Positions 35,924-42,914 of a DNA stretch of 42,915 bases are shown here, one piece after another. Both the position numbers and the translations under genes were made by a program. Numbering within the stretch: the first letter of the stretch is position 1; each line of letters begins with the position of its first letter. The notes below the pieces were generated by a model. The model made no database searches and was not told where the DNA came from. It worked only from the letters and a program-made list of their open reading frames with translations. The stretch is from UBA1163 sp049513055 (GTDB taxonomy: Bacteria > Desulfobacterota > BSN033 > UBA1163): contig JBEKWN010000042.1 of the NCBI GenBank assembly GCA_049513055.1, positions 1 through 42,915 of the forward strand, written 5' to 3'.

Positions 35924-35970
35924 TTACGTTTAACGATAAAGATTTTTACCCTATGCGCTCTGCGCTATGC
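35924..35970. repeat. Dispersed repeat block 4, copy 2
   Basis: TTACGTTTAACGATAAAG, then CTATGCGCTCTGCGCTATGC; it is related to 33143-33194 and 37025-37070. Confidence 0.65.
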
Positions 35971-35987
35971 GAGATGTTGAGGCAACC

Positions 35988-36089
35988 ATGCCAGCGATTG
36001 CATCTCTTGAAGATTTAAAATCAGCACAAAAAGATGGTCGATCTAAGTTTTTAATAGGTTACCCCTTGCGCCTTACGCTTGACGCCTGA
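35988..36089 (+). pseudogene. 33-codon gene stub running into a repeat
   Basis: ATG 35988 after GAGG begins a plausible protein start (MPAIASLEDLKSAQKDG). After about 25 codons the frame runs into a block-4-type repeat (36063-36088), which supplies the stop. It looks like the 5' end of a gene cut off by the repeat. The family is not recognised. Confidence 0.3.
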
Positions 36090-36158
36090 CGGTTTCTGAA
36101 ATGGCGCAGGATAGGTTGGAAGAATGTCTGTAAACTCTGGCTGGAGGAGAAAAGTCCA

Positions 36159-36179
36159 GAACAATTGAAAGGTGAGGGT
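36159..36179. repeat. Repeat block 2, copy D
   Basis: GAACAATTGAAAGGTGAGGG as at 34325 and 37093, here 161 nt before the DUF433 gene. Confidence 0.75.
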
Positions 36180-36340
36180 GGATGAGGTTTGTGAAAGGGA
36201 AAATAAGTGAAAGAATTCGACAACCCCCGGATTGGATGTATTTTCATTTTTCTCCGATTTGGTGTATATAATTAAGAGAAATAAAGAGATAAAATCTATG
36301 AAAGAGAGCGATCGAAATTAAGACTTGAGGAGGATGAGGA

Positions 36341-36574
36341 ATGGGAGAAAATCTAATCGTTACCGATCCGGAAATCCTGAATGGAAAGCCCATTGTCAAA
36401 GGCACTCGAATATCTGTTGCTCTGATCCTTCAATGTATTGCATCGGGTATGACAAAAGAAGAAATTCTTGGTGGGTACCCAACATTGACTGCAGAAGGAT
36501 TGGAAGCGGCTTTGGATTTTGCGGCAAGGCAATTCCAGGGTGAGGAAGTTAGATTTTTTGAAAATAGACAATGA
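36341..36574 (+). CDS. DUF433 antitoxin
   Basis: The 77-residue protein has the DUF433 signature IVTDPEILNGKPIVKGTRIS near the start and a helix-turn-helix-like MTKEEILGGYPTLTAEGLEAAL. DUF433 proteins are antitoxins and repressors paired with PIN-like DUF5615 toxins, and such a gene overlaps this one by 4 nt downstream. GAGGAGG lies just upstream. Imperfect direct repeats near the TATAAT (GATTGGATGTAT, GATTTGGTGTAT) could be an operator for autoregulation, which is inference only. Confidence 0.9.
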   Translation: MGENLIVTDPEILNGKPIVKGTRISVALILQCIASGMTKEEILGGYPTLTAEGLEAALDFAARQFQGEEVRFFENRQ

Positions 36575-36954
36575 TGCGATTTCTTGCCAACGAAAATCTT
36601 CATATAGAAATCGTTCGAGGACTTCGGCAGGCCAATTACGAGGTTTTGTTTGTTCCAGACCTCGGTCTGGCTGGACACAAGGATCGTGAGATTCTTGAAT
36701 ATTCTGAGAAAAACGATTTGATTGTAATATCGGGTGATAAGGATTTCGGAGGACTGACTGAATTTGGGCCCTTATGGGGACGTGGAAAAGTAATCCTCCT
36801 CCGCTATCGTTTAATTAACATTCAACGGATAGTCAGAAACATTCTTGAGATACTTGATCGTGAAGCTGGAACTCTTAGAAAAGAAAAGGCGATTGTTATT
36901 GTTCTTTCAGAAGCTGGATATCGTATCCATAGACGAGGAGAATTGACTAAATGA
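36571..36954 (+). CDS. DUF5615 PIN-like toxin
   Basis: The 127-residue PIN-like (Mut7-C-type) protein has FLANENLHIEIVRGLR with an N-terminal acidic site (LANEN rather than the usual LxDEN), HKDREILEYSEKNDLIVISG and DKDFGGL, the conserved second acidic patch. It is presumably an RNase, neutralised by the DUF433 protein encoded directly upstream with overlapping ATGATG. Either ATG (36571 or 36574) may be used. A repeat terminator begins 29 nt after the stop. Confidence 0.88.
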   Translation: MMRFLANENLHIEIVRGLRQANYEVLFVPDLGLAGHKDREILEYSEKNDLIVISGDKDFGGLTEFGPLWGRGKVILLRYRLINIQRIVRNILEILDREAGTLRKEKAIVIVLSEAGYRIHRRGELTK

Positions 36955-36982
36955 TTATTGAAGAGATAATTTTTTTAAATGG

Positions 36983-37017
36983 AGCCTGTTCTCTAAAAGG
37001 GAATGGGCTTTTGTTTT
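36983..37017 (+). terminator. Repeat block 1 (hairpin-terminator), copy C, after DUF5615
   Basis: GCCTGTTCTCT pairs with GGGAATGGGC around AAAA and is followed by TTTTGTTTTT; it is near-identical to copies A and B. Confidence 0.75.
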
Positions 37018-37024
37018 TCGCCCC

Positions 37025-37202
37025 TTACGACTTACGAATAAAGTTTCAGGATTAACGCTATGCGCTCTGCGGGATGTTGGTAAAGGACTCCAGAACAATT
37101 GAAAGGTGAGGGTGGGTAAAGTACAAAGACAATAGGGTCTCTGTAGTGGAGTAGGTGAAGGATGTCGTTGACCTTGATGCACATTTCAAGGCCTGACACC
37201 TT
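37025..37202. repeat. Repeat blocks 4, 2 and 3, copy C
   Basis: Block 4 is at 37025-37070, block 2 at 37093-37113 and block 3 at 37179-37202. With the terminator just upstream this is the most complete copy of the composite spacer. It ends 73 nt before the next start codon. Confidence 0.75.
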
Positions 37203-37275
37203 GCCTTAATCCAGTACTCTTCAATTGAGACCAAAGCCATCCTTTGCAGGTTAATTCTTTAAGGAAACTCCCAGC

Positions 37276-37596
37276 ATGGATGAGAATACCATCATAGACC
37301 GGCTTGAGGAATTAATTAAAAGCTTTGGCATACAAATCCGCTGTGAAGCCATAAAGCAAGATGAAGATTTAGTCAATGTAGTAGGAGGTCTGTGCCTATT
37401 AAGAGGGGAGTACGTATTAATAATTAATTCTAAGGCAACGACGATGGATAGAATTAAGACCTTGGCGACGGCATTGAAGCATTTCGATCTCGATCAGATT
37501 TATTTACGACCAGTTCTCAGGGAGTTATTGGACAAGACACCCGAGCAAAGACCATTCAACCTGATTGATAAGCAGAAATTTAAAGATTCTCCTTAG
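37276..37596 (+). CDS. Conserved hypothetical protein, 106 aa
   Basis: A small alpha/beta protein not assigned to a named family. Visible features are an N-terminal helix (IIDRLEELIKSFGIQIRCE), a GGLCLLRGEYVLIINSKAT strand pair and a helical DRIKTLATALKHFDLDQIYL segment; there is no signal peptide or metal motif. I recall similar uncharacterised proteins in anaerobic deltaproteobacteria. The reading frame looks genuine. It lies just after repeat copy C and 134 nt before recD2, so it may mark where the original addAB-recD2 neighbourhood resumes. Confidence 0.7.
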   Translation: MDENTIIDRLEELIKSFGIQIRCEAIKQDEDLVNVVGGLCLLRGEYVLIINSKATTMDRIKTLATALKHFDLDQIYLRPVLRELLDKTPEQRPFNLIDKQKFKDSP

Positions 37597-37730
37597 AATT
37601 CCTCAATACTCATTAACCACGCTGCCCCCAGTCTCCACCCCAAAGTTTTTGACTACCTGCACCGGTTCTGATAAAGTTCTGAAAGGATGAATCATCTGAT
37701 TACTTCCTATAACCAGAATTGATAAACAAC

Positions 37731-39896
37731 ATGTCCACCATTCACGGTCTTCTCGAAAGGATCTCTTATCACAACGAAGAAAACGACTTTGTGGTGGCAA
37801 AACTCCGGGAAAAAGAAAAGAAGGAGCTGACCACCATTATCGGTAATCTTTCCGGTATCAACTCCGGTGAATCCCTGAAACTGACAGGTAAATGGGTCCA
37901 CAATAAGAGATTCGGCGAGCAATTCCAGGTCGAGACGTTTGAAGTTACCGTACCGGCTACCCTCCTTGGGATTCAGAAATATCTCGCCTCCGGATTGATC
38001 AAAGGCATTGGATCGATCATGTCGGAGAGGATTGTCGAAAAATTTGGGCTTCATACCCTGGAGGTGATCGAAAAGAAACCTGAAAGGCTATCCGAGGTGG
38101 AAGGCATCGGTCCTAAACGGATCTCGATGATCATAAAAGCATGGGTGGAACATAAAGAGATCAAAGAGATCATGATCTTCCTCCAGGGCCATGGAGTAAG
38201 CGCTGCCTATTCTGCCAAAATCTATAAACAGTATGGAGACCAGTCAATTGAGACAGTCAGAGAAAATCCCTACCGTTTAGCCAACGACATATACGGGGTT
38301 GGCTTCATTACTGCAGATAAGATCGCTCAAAATCTCGGTATCGATCGCAATTCGCTGATCCGGGCAAAGGCAGGTCTCATCTATATCCTGAATCGGCTGA
38401 CCGAAGAAGGCCATGTCTACTATCCTGAGAGTCAATTGATTCATAAGGCAAAGGAAATACTGAGTGTCGATGAAGAAATCATCATCCTGGCCGTAAAGGA
38501 GCTATCCAAAGAAAAGGAGCTCTTCTTAGAAGACCTTGATCCTGATGGTAATCTCAAAGCCGTTTATCTTGCCCCCTTCCATGTGGCAGAAACGGGAGTG
38601 GCTCAGATGCTGATGAATCTGAAGGAATCTCCCTCAAACATCAGGCCCATCCATCCGGAAAAGGCAATCGAATGGGTGCAGCAGAAATTGAACATAGAAC
38701 TTGGCCGAAGACAGGAGGAGGCGGTTCTTCTTGCAGCCACTTCAAAGGGGTTGATTATCACCGGTGGCCCTGGGACCGGGAAGACGACCCTCATCACGGC
38801 CATACTAAGAATCTTTCAGCAAATGAAGCTGAGGGTCCTTCTTGCAGCTCCTACAGGAAGGGCCGCCAAGAGAATGAATGAAGCGACTGGATGGGAAGCG
38901 AAGACCATTCATCGCCTCCTTGAATACTCTCCACGTAAGGGTGGTTTCAAGAAAGACCAGGACGATCCTCTTGAGGCGGATGTGGTCATCATCGATGAAA
39001 CCTCGATGGTCGACACCCTCTTGATGTACCATCTCCTGAAAGCCATTCAATCTCACGCTCACCTGATCTTGGTAGGAGACGTCGATCAGCTCCCTTCGGT
39101 TGGACCTGGAAATGTCCTGAAGGATATCATCAGATCAGGAAAGTTTACAGTAGTGAGGCTCACCGAGATCTTTCGCCAGGCCCAGGAGAGCATGATCGTG
39201 GTCAATGCGCACAAAGTCAATCAAGGCCAGCTCCCCGTATTAAAGGAAATCGACAAACCCGAGAAAACCGACTTTCAATTCATCCAGGAAGAAGATCCGG
39301 AGAAGATCCTCCAAAATATCCTGGACCTCTGTAGTGAGAGGATACCCAGACAATTCAGGTTTCATCCGCTCAGAGAGATCCAGGTCCTGGCACCCATGCA
39401 CAAGGGAATCATTGGTGTAGCCAATCTCAACATCGAATTACAGAAGAGATTGAACCCCGGTCAGTCAGGCATCACCCGTGGAGCCTGGAACTTCAGATTA
39501 GGGGACAAGGTGATGCAGATCGTTAACAACTATGACAAAGATGTCTTTAACGGGGATATCGGGTGGATCTCAAAGATCGATCCGGAGGAAAGAGAGGTAG
39601 TAATCGATTTTGATGGGAGACCGGTCCCTTATGACTATTCTGATCTCGATGAAGTTGTCCTGGCCTATGCCGTATCCGTCCATAAGTCCCAGGGGAGCGA
39701 GTACCCGGTCGTGATTCTTCCGGTTGTCACACAGCACTACATGCTTCTTCAGAGAAACCTGATCTATACGGGGATCACCAGAGCTAAGAAAATGGTCATC
39801 ATGATCGGAACGAAAAAGGCCCTGGCCATTGCCATAAGGAACAACAAACCCCAACGAAGATACACTCTTCTCTCGGAGAGGCTGGCAGCGTCATGA
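37731..39896 (+). CDS. recD2: RecD2-type ATP-dependent DNA helicase
   Basis: A superfamily 1B 5'-3' helicase of the RecD2 class (RecD without RecBC). The N-terminal OB-like and HhH region has VEGIGPKRISMIIKAW and YGVGFITADKIAQNLGI. Motif I is GLIITGGPGTGKTTLITAIL, followed by APTGRAAKRM, motif II VVIIDETSMVD, GDVDQLPSVGPGNVL, LTEIFRQA and the UvrD_C_2-type YAVSVHKSQGSEYPVVI and LIYTGITRAKK. 721 residues is normal. ATG 37731 starts the conserved MSTIHGLLERISYHN; no strong Shine-Dalgarno is seen. Its 3' end overlaps the start of a nuclease stub. Confidence 0.93.
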   Translation: MSTIHGLLERISYHNEENDFVVAKLREKEKKELTTIIGNLSGINSGESLKLTGKWVHNKRFGEQFQVETFEVTVPATLLGIQKYLASGLIKGIGSIMSERIVEKFGLHTLEVIEKKPERLSEVEGIGPKRISMIIKAWVEHKEIKEIMIFLQGHGVSAAYSAKIYKQYGDQSIETVRENPYRLANDIYGVGFITADKIAQNLGIDRNSLIRAKAGLIYILNRLTEEGHVYYPESQLIHKAKEILSVDEEIIILAVKELSKEKELFLEDLDPDGNLKAVYLAPFHVAETGVAQMLMNLKESPSNIRPIHPEKAIEWVQQKLNIELGRRQEEAVLLAATSKGLIITGGPGTGKTTLITAILRIFQQMKLRVLLAAPTGRAAKRMNEATGWEAKTIHRLLEYSPRKGGFKKDQDDPLEADVVIIDETSMVDTLLMYHLLKAIQSHAHLILVGDVDQLPSVGPGNVLKDIIRSGKFTVVRLTEIFRQAQESMIVVNAHKVNQGQLPVLKEIDKPEKTDFQFIQEEDPEKILQNILDLCSERIPRQFRFHPLREIQVLAPMHKGIIGVANLNIELQKRLNPGQSGITRGAWNFRLGDKVMQIVNNYDKDVFNGDIGWISKIDPEEREVVIDFDGRPVPYDYSDLDEVVLAYAVSVHKSQGSEYPVVILPVVTQHYMLLQRNLIYTGITRAKKMVIMIGTKKALAIAIRNNKPQRRYTLLSERLAAS

Positions 39897-39976
39897 GTGA
39901 ACTGAAGAACGAATTCTCCTGGTCAAAAACGAGCGACGAAGTATTCAAAACCCGCCCACGAAGAAGGTTGTACTGA
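39893..39976 (+). pseudogene. N-terminal stub of a RecB-like PD-(D/E)XK nuclease
   Basis: ATG 39893 overlaps the recD2 stop (ATGA) and encodes 27 residues: MSELKNEFSWSKTSDEVFKT, then RPRRRLY and TGA. FSWSKxxDEVFKxCPR is the usual opening of a RecB-family single-domain nuclease. Here the Cys is Arg and the frame ends right after the motif. No continuation is seen in any frame before the hairpin at 39989, so the rest of the gene has been lost. The coupling suggests that an intact recD2-nuclease operon once existed. Confidence 0.55.
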
Positions 39977-39988
39977 AGATAATGAAGA

Positions 39989-40026
39989 AGGCTTAGGTTC
40001 TTTTGTTCGAAAAGAAGGGAAAGCCT
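39989..40026. terminator. Hairpin between convergent recD2 stub and RodZ-like gene
   Basis: AGGCTT (39989-39994) / AAGCCT (40021-40026) and TTCTTTT / AAAAGAA form an imperfect stem of about 13 bp around GTTCG. On the minus strand the TTCTTTT arm could act as a short U-tract. It may be a shared terminator. Confidence 0.45.
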
Positions 40027-40543
40027 AGTGCAGGAGTCTGAAGGAAGCATAAACAATGAGGGCAATCAAGAGAGCTACAGAGATCGAAATGACCAACAAC
40101 CGAACATTGACCCGTTCGGCTGCGCCAAGCCCCGTCTTTAAAGACGGGGTGAGAAAGCGCGGCTCAGGGTCAACCCTGAGCAAGCCCTGGCCTTCAGGCC
40201 GCGGAGTCGAAGGGTTGACTCTCTTTCTCCGTGAGGCTGGTGGGTGTTTTAACACTCGGCTTTTTGAAAAGGATAGCTTCTCCGCATACTTCTGATGAAG
40301 CATGATCACGTCAGTCGGGTCGAGACCAAGACGTTTCGCATAGGCACTCAGAAAACTTTTTACATAGATATTGGGCAAGTCCTCGTACCTGTCCTCCTCT
40401 ATGGCCCTTAGGACAGCTTCCCTTATCCTTGTCGCATCAGCCACTTGCCTCAAGGAAATTCTCTGGGATTCCCTCTTTGCTTTTAAGTATTTTCCTGGTG
40501 ACTCTATCGTCTCCGGTGGCTGTGTTTCTCCTTCTGACTTCAT
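40025..40543 (-). CDS. RodZ-like HTH membrane protein with palindrome-derived linker
   Basis: Residues 15-85 are a Cro/RodZ-type helix-turn-helix (GKYLKAKRESQRISLRQVAD, then YVKSFLSAYAKRLGLDP). A single transmembrane helix lies at about residues 148-170 (LLVISISVALLIALIVYASF), with only a few residues after it, so the periplasmic part of RodZ is absent. The linker residues of about 115-138 are encoded by three DNA palindromes (40130-40200) that look like an inserted repeat kept in frame. A role in cell shape or as a membrane-tethered regulator is family-based inference. It is convergent with recD2. Confidence 0.8.
   Translation of the reverse strand: MKSEGETQPPETIESPGKYLKAKRESQRISLRQVADATRIREAVLRAIEEDRYEDLPNIYVKSFLSAYAKRLGLDPTDVIMLHQKYAEKLSFSKSRVLKHPPASRRKRVNPSTPRPEGQGLLRVDPEPRFLTPSLKTGLGAAERVNVRLLVISISVALLIALIVYASFRLLH
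40130..40200. repeat. Cluster of three palindromes inside the RodZ-like gene
   Basis: CCCCGTCTTTAAAGACGGGG (40130-40149, perfect), GCTCAGGGT (40162-40170) / ACCCTGAGC (40173-40181) and GGCCT / AGGCC (40189-40200). The words CCCTGAGC and, just beyond, GGAGTCGAAGGGTTGAC resemble intergenic palindromes of many bacteria. Confidence 0.8.
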
Positions 40544-40890
40544 TTACAACCTCTTCAAAAGGTTTTCTAAAATCATTATCAATGGTTTTGACCCTTTTGT
40601 AAACAGAGCTTCAGGAGGAGGTTGAAGAGGTCAAAGGATACATCAGAGAAGCGAGATGACAAGTATCTATGAAAGGAGGTGGGGTCGAATCTTTATCCTT
40701 GAGTTTGCAATCGCGGGGTCACCTATAAAAAAGTTGGCCCTGCCCTGAAGCACAGCGCCAAGGGCAAAGCGTAAGGCGTAAAGATTCAAAGCAAGATAGT
40801 AATGTCTGACTTCATTTTGAAGTCAACTTCTGTTGAGGCCCTCGGGGTCAGGCATCGGTAATTCGGTATGGAGGCCGAGGAGGCAAGGAA
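40544..40890. other. Repeat-bearing gap before the frameshifted nuclease-like gene
   Basis: No complete gene. A 17-codon open end at about 40608-40658 (TELQEEVEEVKGYIREAR) reads like a protein C-terminus but has a stop just upstream. The gap also holds repeat block 5 (40719-40744), an inverted block-4 piece (40754-40787) and GGGGTCAGGC (40844-40853). Confidence 0.45.
40719..40744. repeat. Repeat block 5 (ATAAAAAAGTTGGCCCTGC), copy 1
   Basis: Same word as at 41541-41562 and 42518-42542. The three copies bracket two nuclease-like genes. Confidence 0.75.
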
Positions 40891-41503
40891 GTGAAGATAC
40901 CTAAAGTCGTAAATTATTTTATAAAGGGTTTCTTAAGAGAAATTCAGAATGTGCCAGATGGTTTTTACGACACATTTCAATACACAACTACTGGGAACAT
41001 TTCAATACACAACTACTGGGAATAATTTGACGCATCCGAGAACAATTGGATATATCACCAAGGTGGCGTGGGGAATACAAAATGTGGCGATCGTTGACAG
41101 TGACTTGCGAATTAATGAAGGGGGAGTCAAGTTTCAACCTGATATTTTTGTCAGAGATTCTAAAAATCGCCCATTATTGGTTATCGATTATGAGAGTCCG
41201 AATTCAAGCGATGCACGCATACCATCGAAGAATATTAAACCATATTTGAAATGGGGAAAATCAGTTCCGTATATTATCGTTACGAGCCTGCCGAAGAAAA
41301 GTAGCACAGGATGGGAGTTGAGATATACATCGAAAGGTTCTTATAATAGAACGCACAAGCGGAAGATGAAGGAAATTCGCAGTAACCCTTTTGAATATTG
41401 GTTCAAGATATATAGACATAAAATCAAAAAATGGAATAACAAACTGCGTAACGTTTATTTCGTTAACATCAATGCGAAAAAAGTTAGTCTTGAAACTCTA
41501 TAG
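40891..41503 (+). pseudogene. Nuclease-like gene frameshifted by a 25-bp tandem duplication
   Basis: GTG 40891, after AGGAGG, starts MKIPKVVNYFIKGFLREIQN and reaches the 25-nt duplication at 40973-41022. There the frame shifts and stops at 41025. Removing one copy joins it exactly to the downstream frame (TTTGNNLTHPRTIGYITKVA) and gives a 195-residue protein. The downstream part, readable by itself from ATG 40949, has VKFQPDIFVRDSKNRPLLVI followed by DYES. That is a Pro-Asp ... Asp-x-Glu arrangement recalling PD-(D/E)XK nucleases, but with Ser where Lys is expected. The function is not recognised. As it stands the product is a 44-residue peptide or an N-terminally altered protein. Confidence 0.7.
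40973..41022. repeat. 25-bp perfect tandem duplication
   Basis: Two exact copies, 40973-40997 and 40998-41022, each beginning CATTTCAATACACAACTACT. The length is not a multiple of three. Confidence 0.95.
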
Positions 41504-41540
41504 TGACTTCGGGGTCAGGCTTGAGAAATTGAGATTTGTA

Positions 41541-41562
41541 TCATCCATAAAAAAGTTGGTCC
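41541..41562. repeat. Repeat block 5, copy 2
   Basis: TCATCCATAAAAAAGTTGG, preceded 21 nt upstream by GGGGTCAGGC (41511-41520), the same pairing of words as at 40719-40853. It lies between the two nuclease-like genes. Confidence 0.75.
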
Positions 41563-41670
41563 ATCCAAATGCGGATTTCGGAATTCGGAGTGCGGAATTT
41601 AACTTATTATTGAGTCATAAGAGGAATTGGGGACGGGTTCCAATTTATTTGTAAATTATAGGAGGGATAT

Positions 41671-42492
41671 ATGATCGATACAGTCCAACGAGCCAAACAA
41701 GCATTATGGGATAGTTATCATGACCTTAATCCAGACATACCAGTGGACGCAAAAGGGTACCTTGGGGCTTCCGATAAGAATCGGAATCTTCTTCAGTTTG
41801 AATGGATGGAATTGATAAGGGGTGATTATGAAAAAGGTGGCGGGAAAGAACTTGAATGGAAGTTTCGTGCAGTTCACTCATCAGCCGCGCTGGCAGCAAA
41901 CCATTTCGCCCGTTTCAAGCAAGAGCCAGGCCAATTAGTAATTCTCGGTCAGGGTGGATTCAATTGTGTTGTTCTTGAGAAAAAACTGCCCACTGGTCTT
42001 CGAGGCATTCCTCCAAATCTCGACGTTTTCGTTGAGAACCGTGACTGTTGCATAGCTATTGAATCAAAACTTCTCGAAACTTTATCACTAAAGAAACCCC
42101 ATTTCTCCCCAAGCTATCGTAAGGACCGACTCCCTTATTGCGAGCCACAATGGTGGAAATTTATCGAGTCAGCCCCTAATGCCGTAGAAGGGTATCTTGA
42201 CACAGCCCAGCTTGTGAAGCATTACCTCGGACTTATTTACCATCTCAAGAAGAATAAGATTGACAAGAAGCCCATACTCCTCTACCTCTACTGGAATCCA
42301 ACAAATGCATCAGAAATAGAAGAGTATCAAAAGCACGATCAGGAGGTGAAAAAATTTAAGGATATGGTGACTGGAAGTAGTGTGGAATTCATATCGATGA
42401 GTTATCCAGAATTATGGGAGGCATGGAGCAAGGAGCCGAGTCTTGCAGATCACGCAAAAAAGTTGATGGAAAGGTACTTTGTGCGTATTTAA
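41671..42492 (+). CDS. Putative PD-(D/E)XK restriction-endonuclease-like protein
   Basis: The 273-residue protein shows, around residues 115-135, PPNLDVFVENRDCCIAIESK. This is an Asp followed at the right distance by Glu-Ser-Lys, the D...ExK core of PD-(D/E)XK nucleases. Other conserved-looking parts are VHSSAALAANHFARF, a CEPQWWKFIE motif and LLYLYWNPTNASE. It resembles, from memory, the PGN_0703 class of putative restriction endonucleases; I am not certain. No methyltransferase gene is adjacent. A strong AGGAGGGATAT precedes ATG. Repeat block 5 lies both upstream and downstream. Confidence 0.7.
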   Translation: MIDTVQRAKQALWDSYHDLNPDIPVDAKGYLGASDKNRNLLQFEWMELIRGDYEKGGGKELEWKFRAVHSSAALAANHFARFKQEPGQLVILGQGGFNCVVLEKKLPTGLRGIPPNLDVFVENRDCCIAIESKLLETLSLKKPHFSPSYRKDRLPYCEPQWWKFIESAPNAVEGYLDTAQLVKHYLGLIYHLKKNKIDKKPILLYLYWNPTNASEIEEYQKHDQEVKKFKDMVTGSSVEFISMSYPELWEAWSKEPSLADHAKKLMERYFVRI

Positions 42493-42517
42493 AAGCTTGG
42501 GGAGGAAGGCTCCGGTG

Positions 42518-42542
42518 TCATCCATAAAAAAGTTGGCCCTGC
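42518..42542. repeat. Repeat block 5, copy 3
   Basis: TCATCCATAAAAAAGTTGG followed by CCCTGC, 26 nt after the stop of the putative endonuclease gene. Confidence 0.75.
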
Positions 42543-42596
42543 AATTTATTTCGAATTTCCTCCCATCATCCTTCCCTATCTTCAATTTTTTAGTTT

Positions 42597-42914
42597 TCAA
42601 AGGCAGGTTTTAGTGATCAACTGAAAGGCTGCTTGCTCTAATCGCTCTTGAAAAGTCTCTACTTCAAGGTTCATAATGAACCGGGCCAATAAAGAGAGCC
42701 CCTTTCGTTCCCCGTCTGAAAGCCACCCATAGACTTCATCCCATTGATCCTTGAAGATCTGAGCTCCTTCGAATCCAGCCGAAATCATGGCCTCTATAGG
42801 GAGAAGGGTCTTAAGGAAAGCCGCAAAGGCTATCTTCCTCAGGGCATGGGATTCCCGTATCCTTTCCCAGACCTGGTGCTCCTCTTCGGTATCAGAAAGG
42901 AGGTAACCAAGAAG
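42597..42914 (-). CDS. Unknown helical protein, C-terminal part (runs off right edge)
   Basis: The minus-strand frame is open from the right edge to a stop at 42597, giving 105 residues of a larger protein. It is mostly predicted helix (VWERIRESHALRKIAFAAFL, DEVYGWLSDGERKGLSLLAR, FQERLEQAAFQLI). The internal ATG at 42788 is probably not the true start, because the frame continues in good coding style to the edge. The family is not recognised; a link to its neighbours cannot be judged. Confidence 0.6.
   Translation of the reverse strand, partial: LLGYLLSDTEEEHQVWERIRESHALRKIAFAAFLKTLLPIEAMISAGFEGAQIFKDQWDEVYGWLSDGERKGLSLLARFIMNLEVETFQERLEQAAFQLITKTCL

Larger units (their letters stand above)
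35518..36340. other. Long repeat-rich spacer between Fic and DUF433 genes
   Basis: About 820 nt with no complete gene. It holds GTGATAATAA twice (35582-35591, 35594-35603), ACGGACACG twice (35892-35900, 35905-35913) before a T-run, repeat block 4 (35924-35970), a 33-codon stub (35988-36089) and block 2 (36159-36179). A perfect TATAAT (36267-36272) lies about 70 nt before the DUF433 gene, with a poor -35. Confidence 0.6.

Noticed and set aside
33143..37202. CRISPR array
   Set aside because: Repeats are long, composite and separated by whole genes at irregular distances; no cas genes.
39893..39976. Selenocysteine read-through at the TGA ending the nuclease stub
   Set aside because: The next codons are AGA and then TAA, so read-through would add only two residues.
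42412..42600. Minus-strand open frame over the end of the endonuclease-like gene
   Set aside because: It is largely antisense to a better-supported gene and to repeat block 5.
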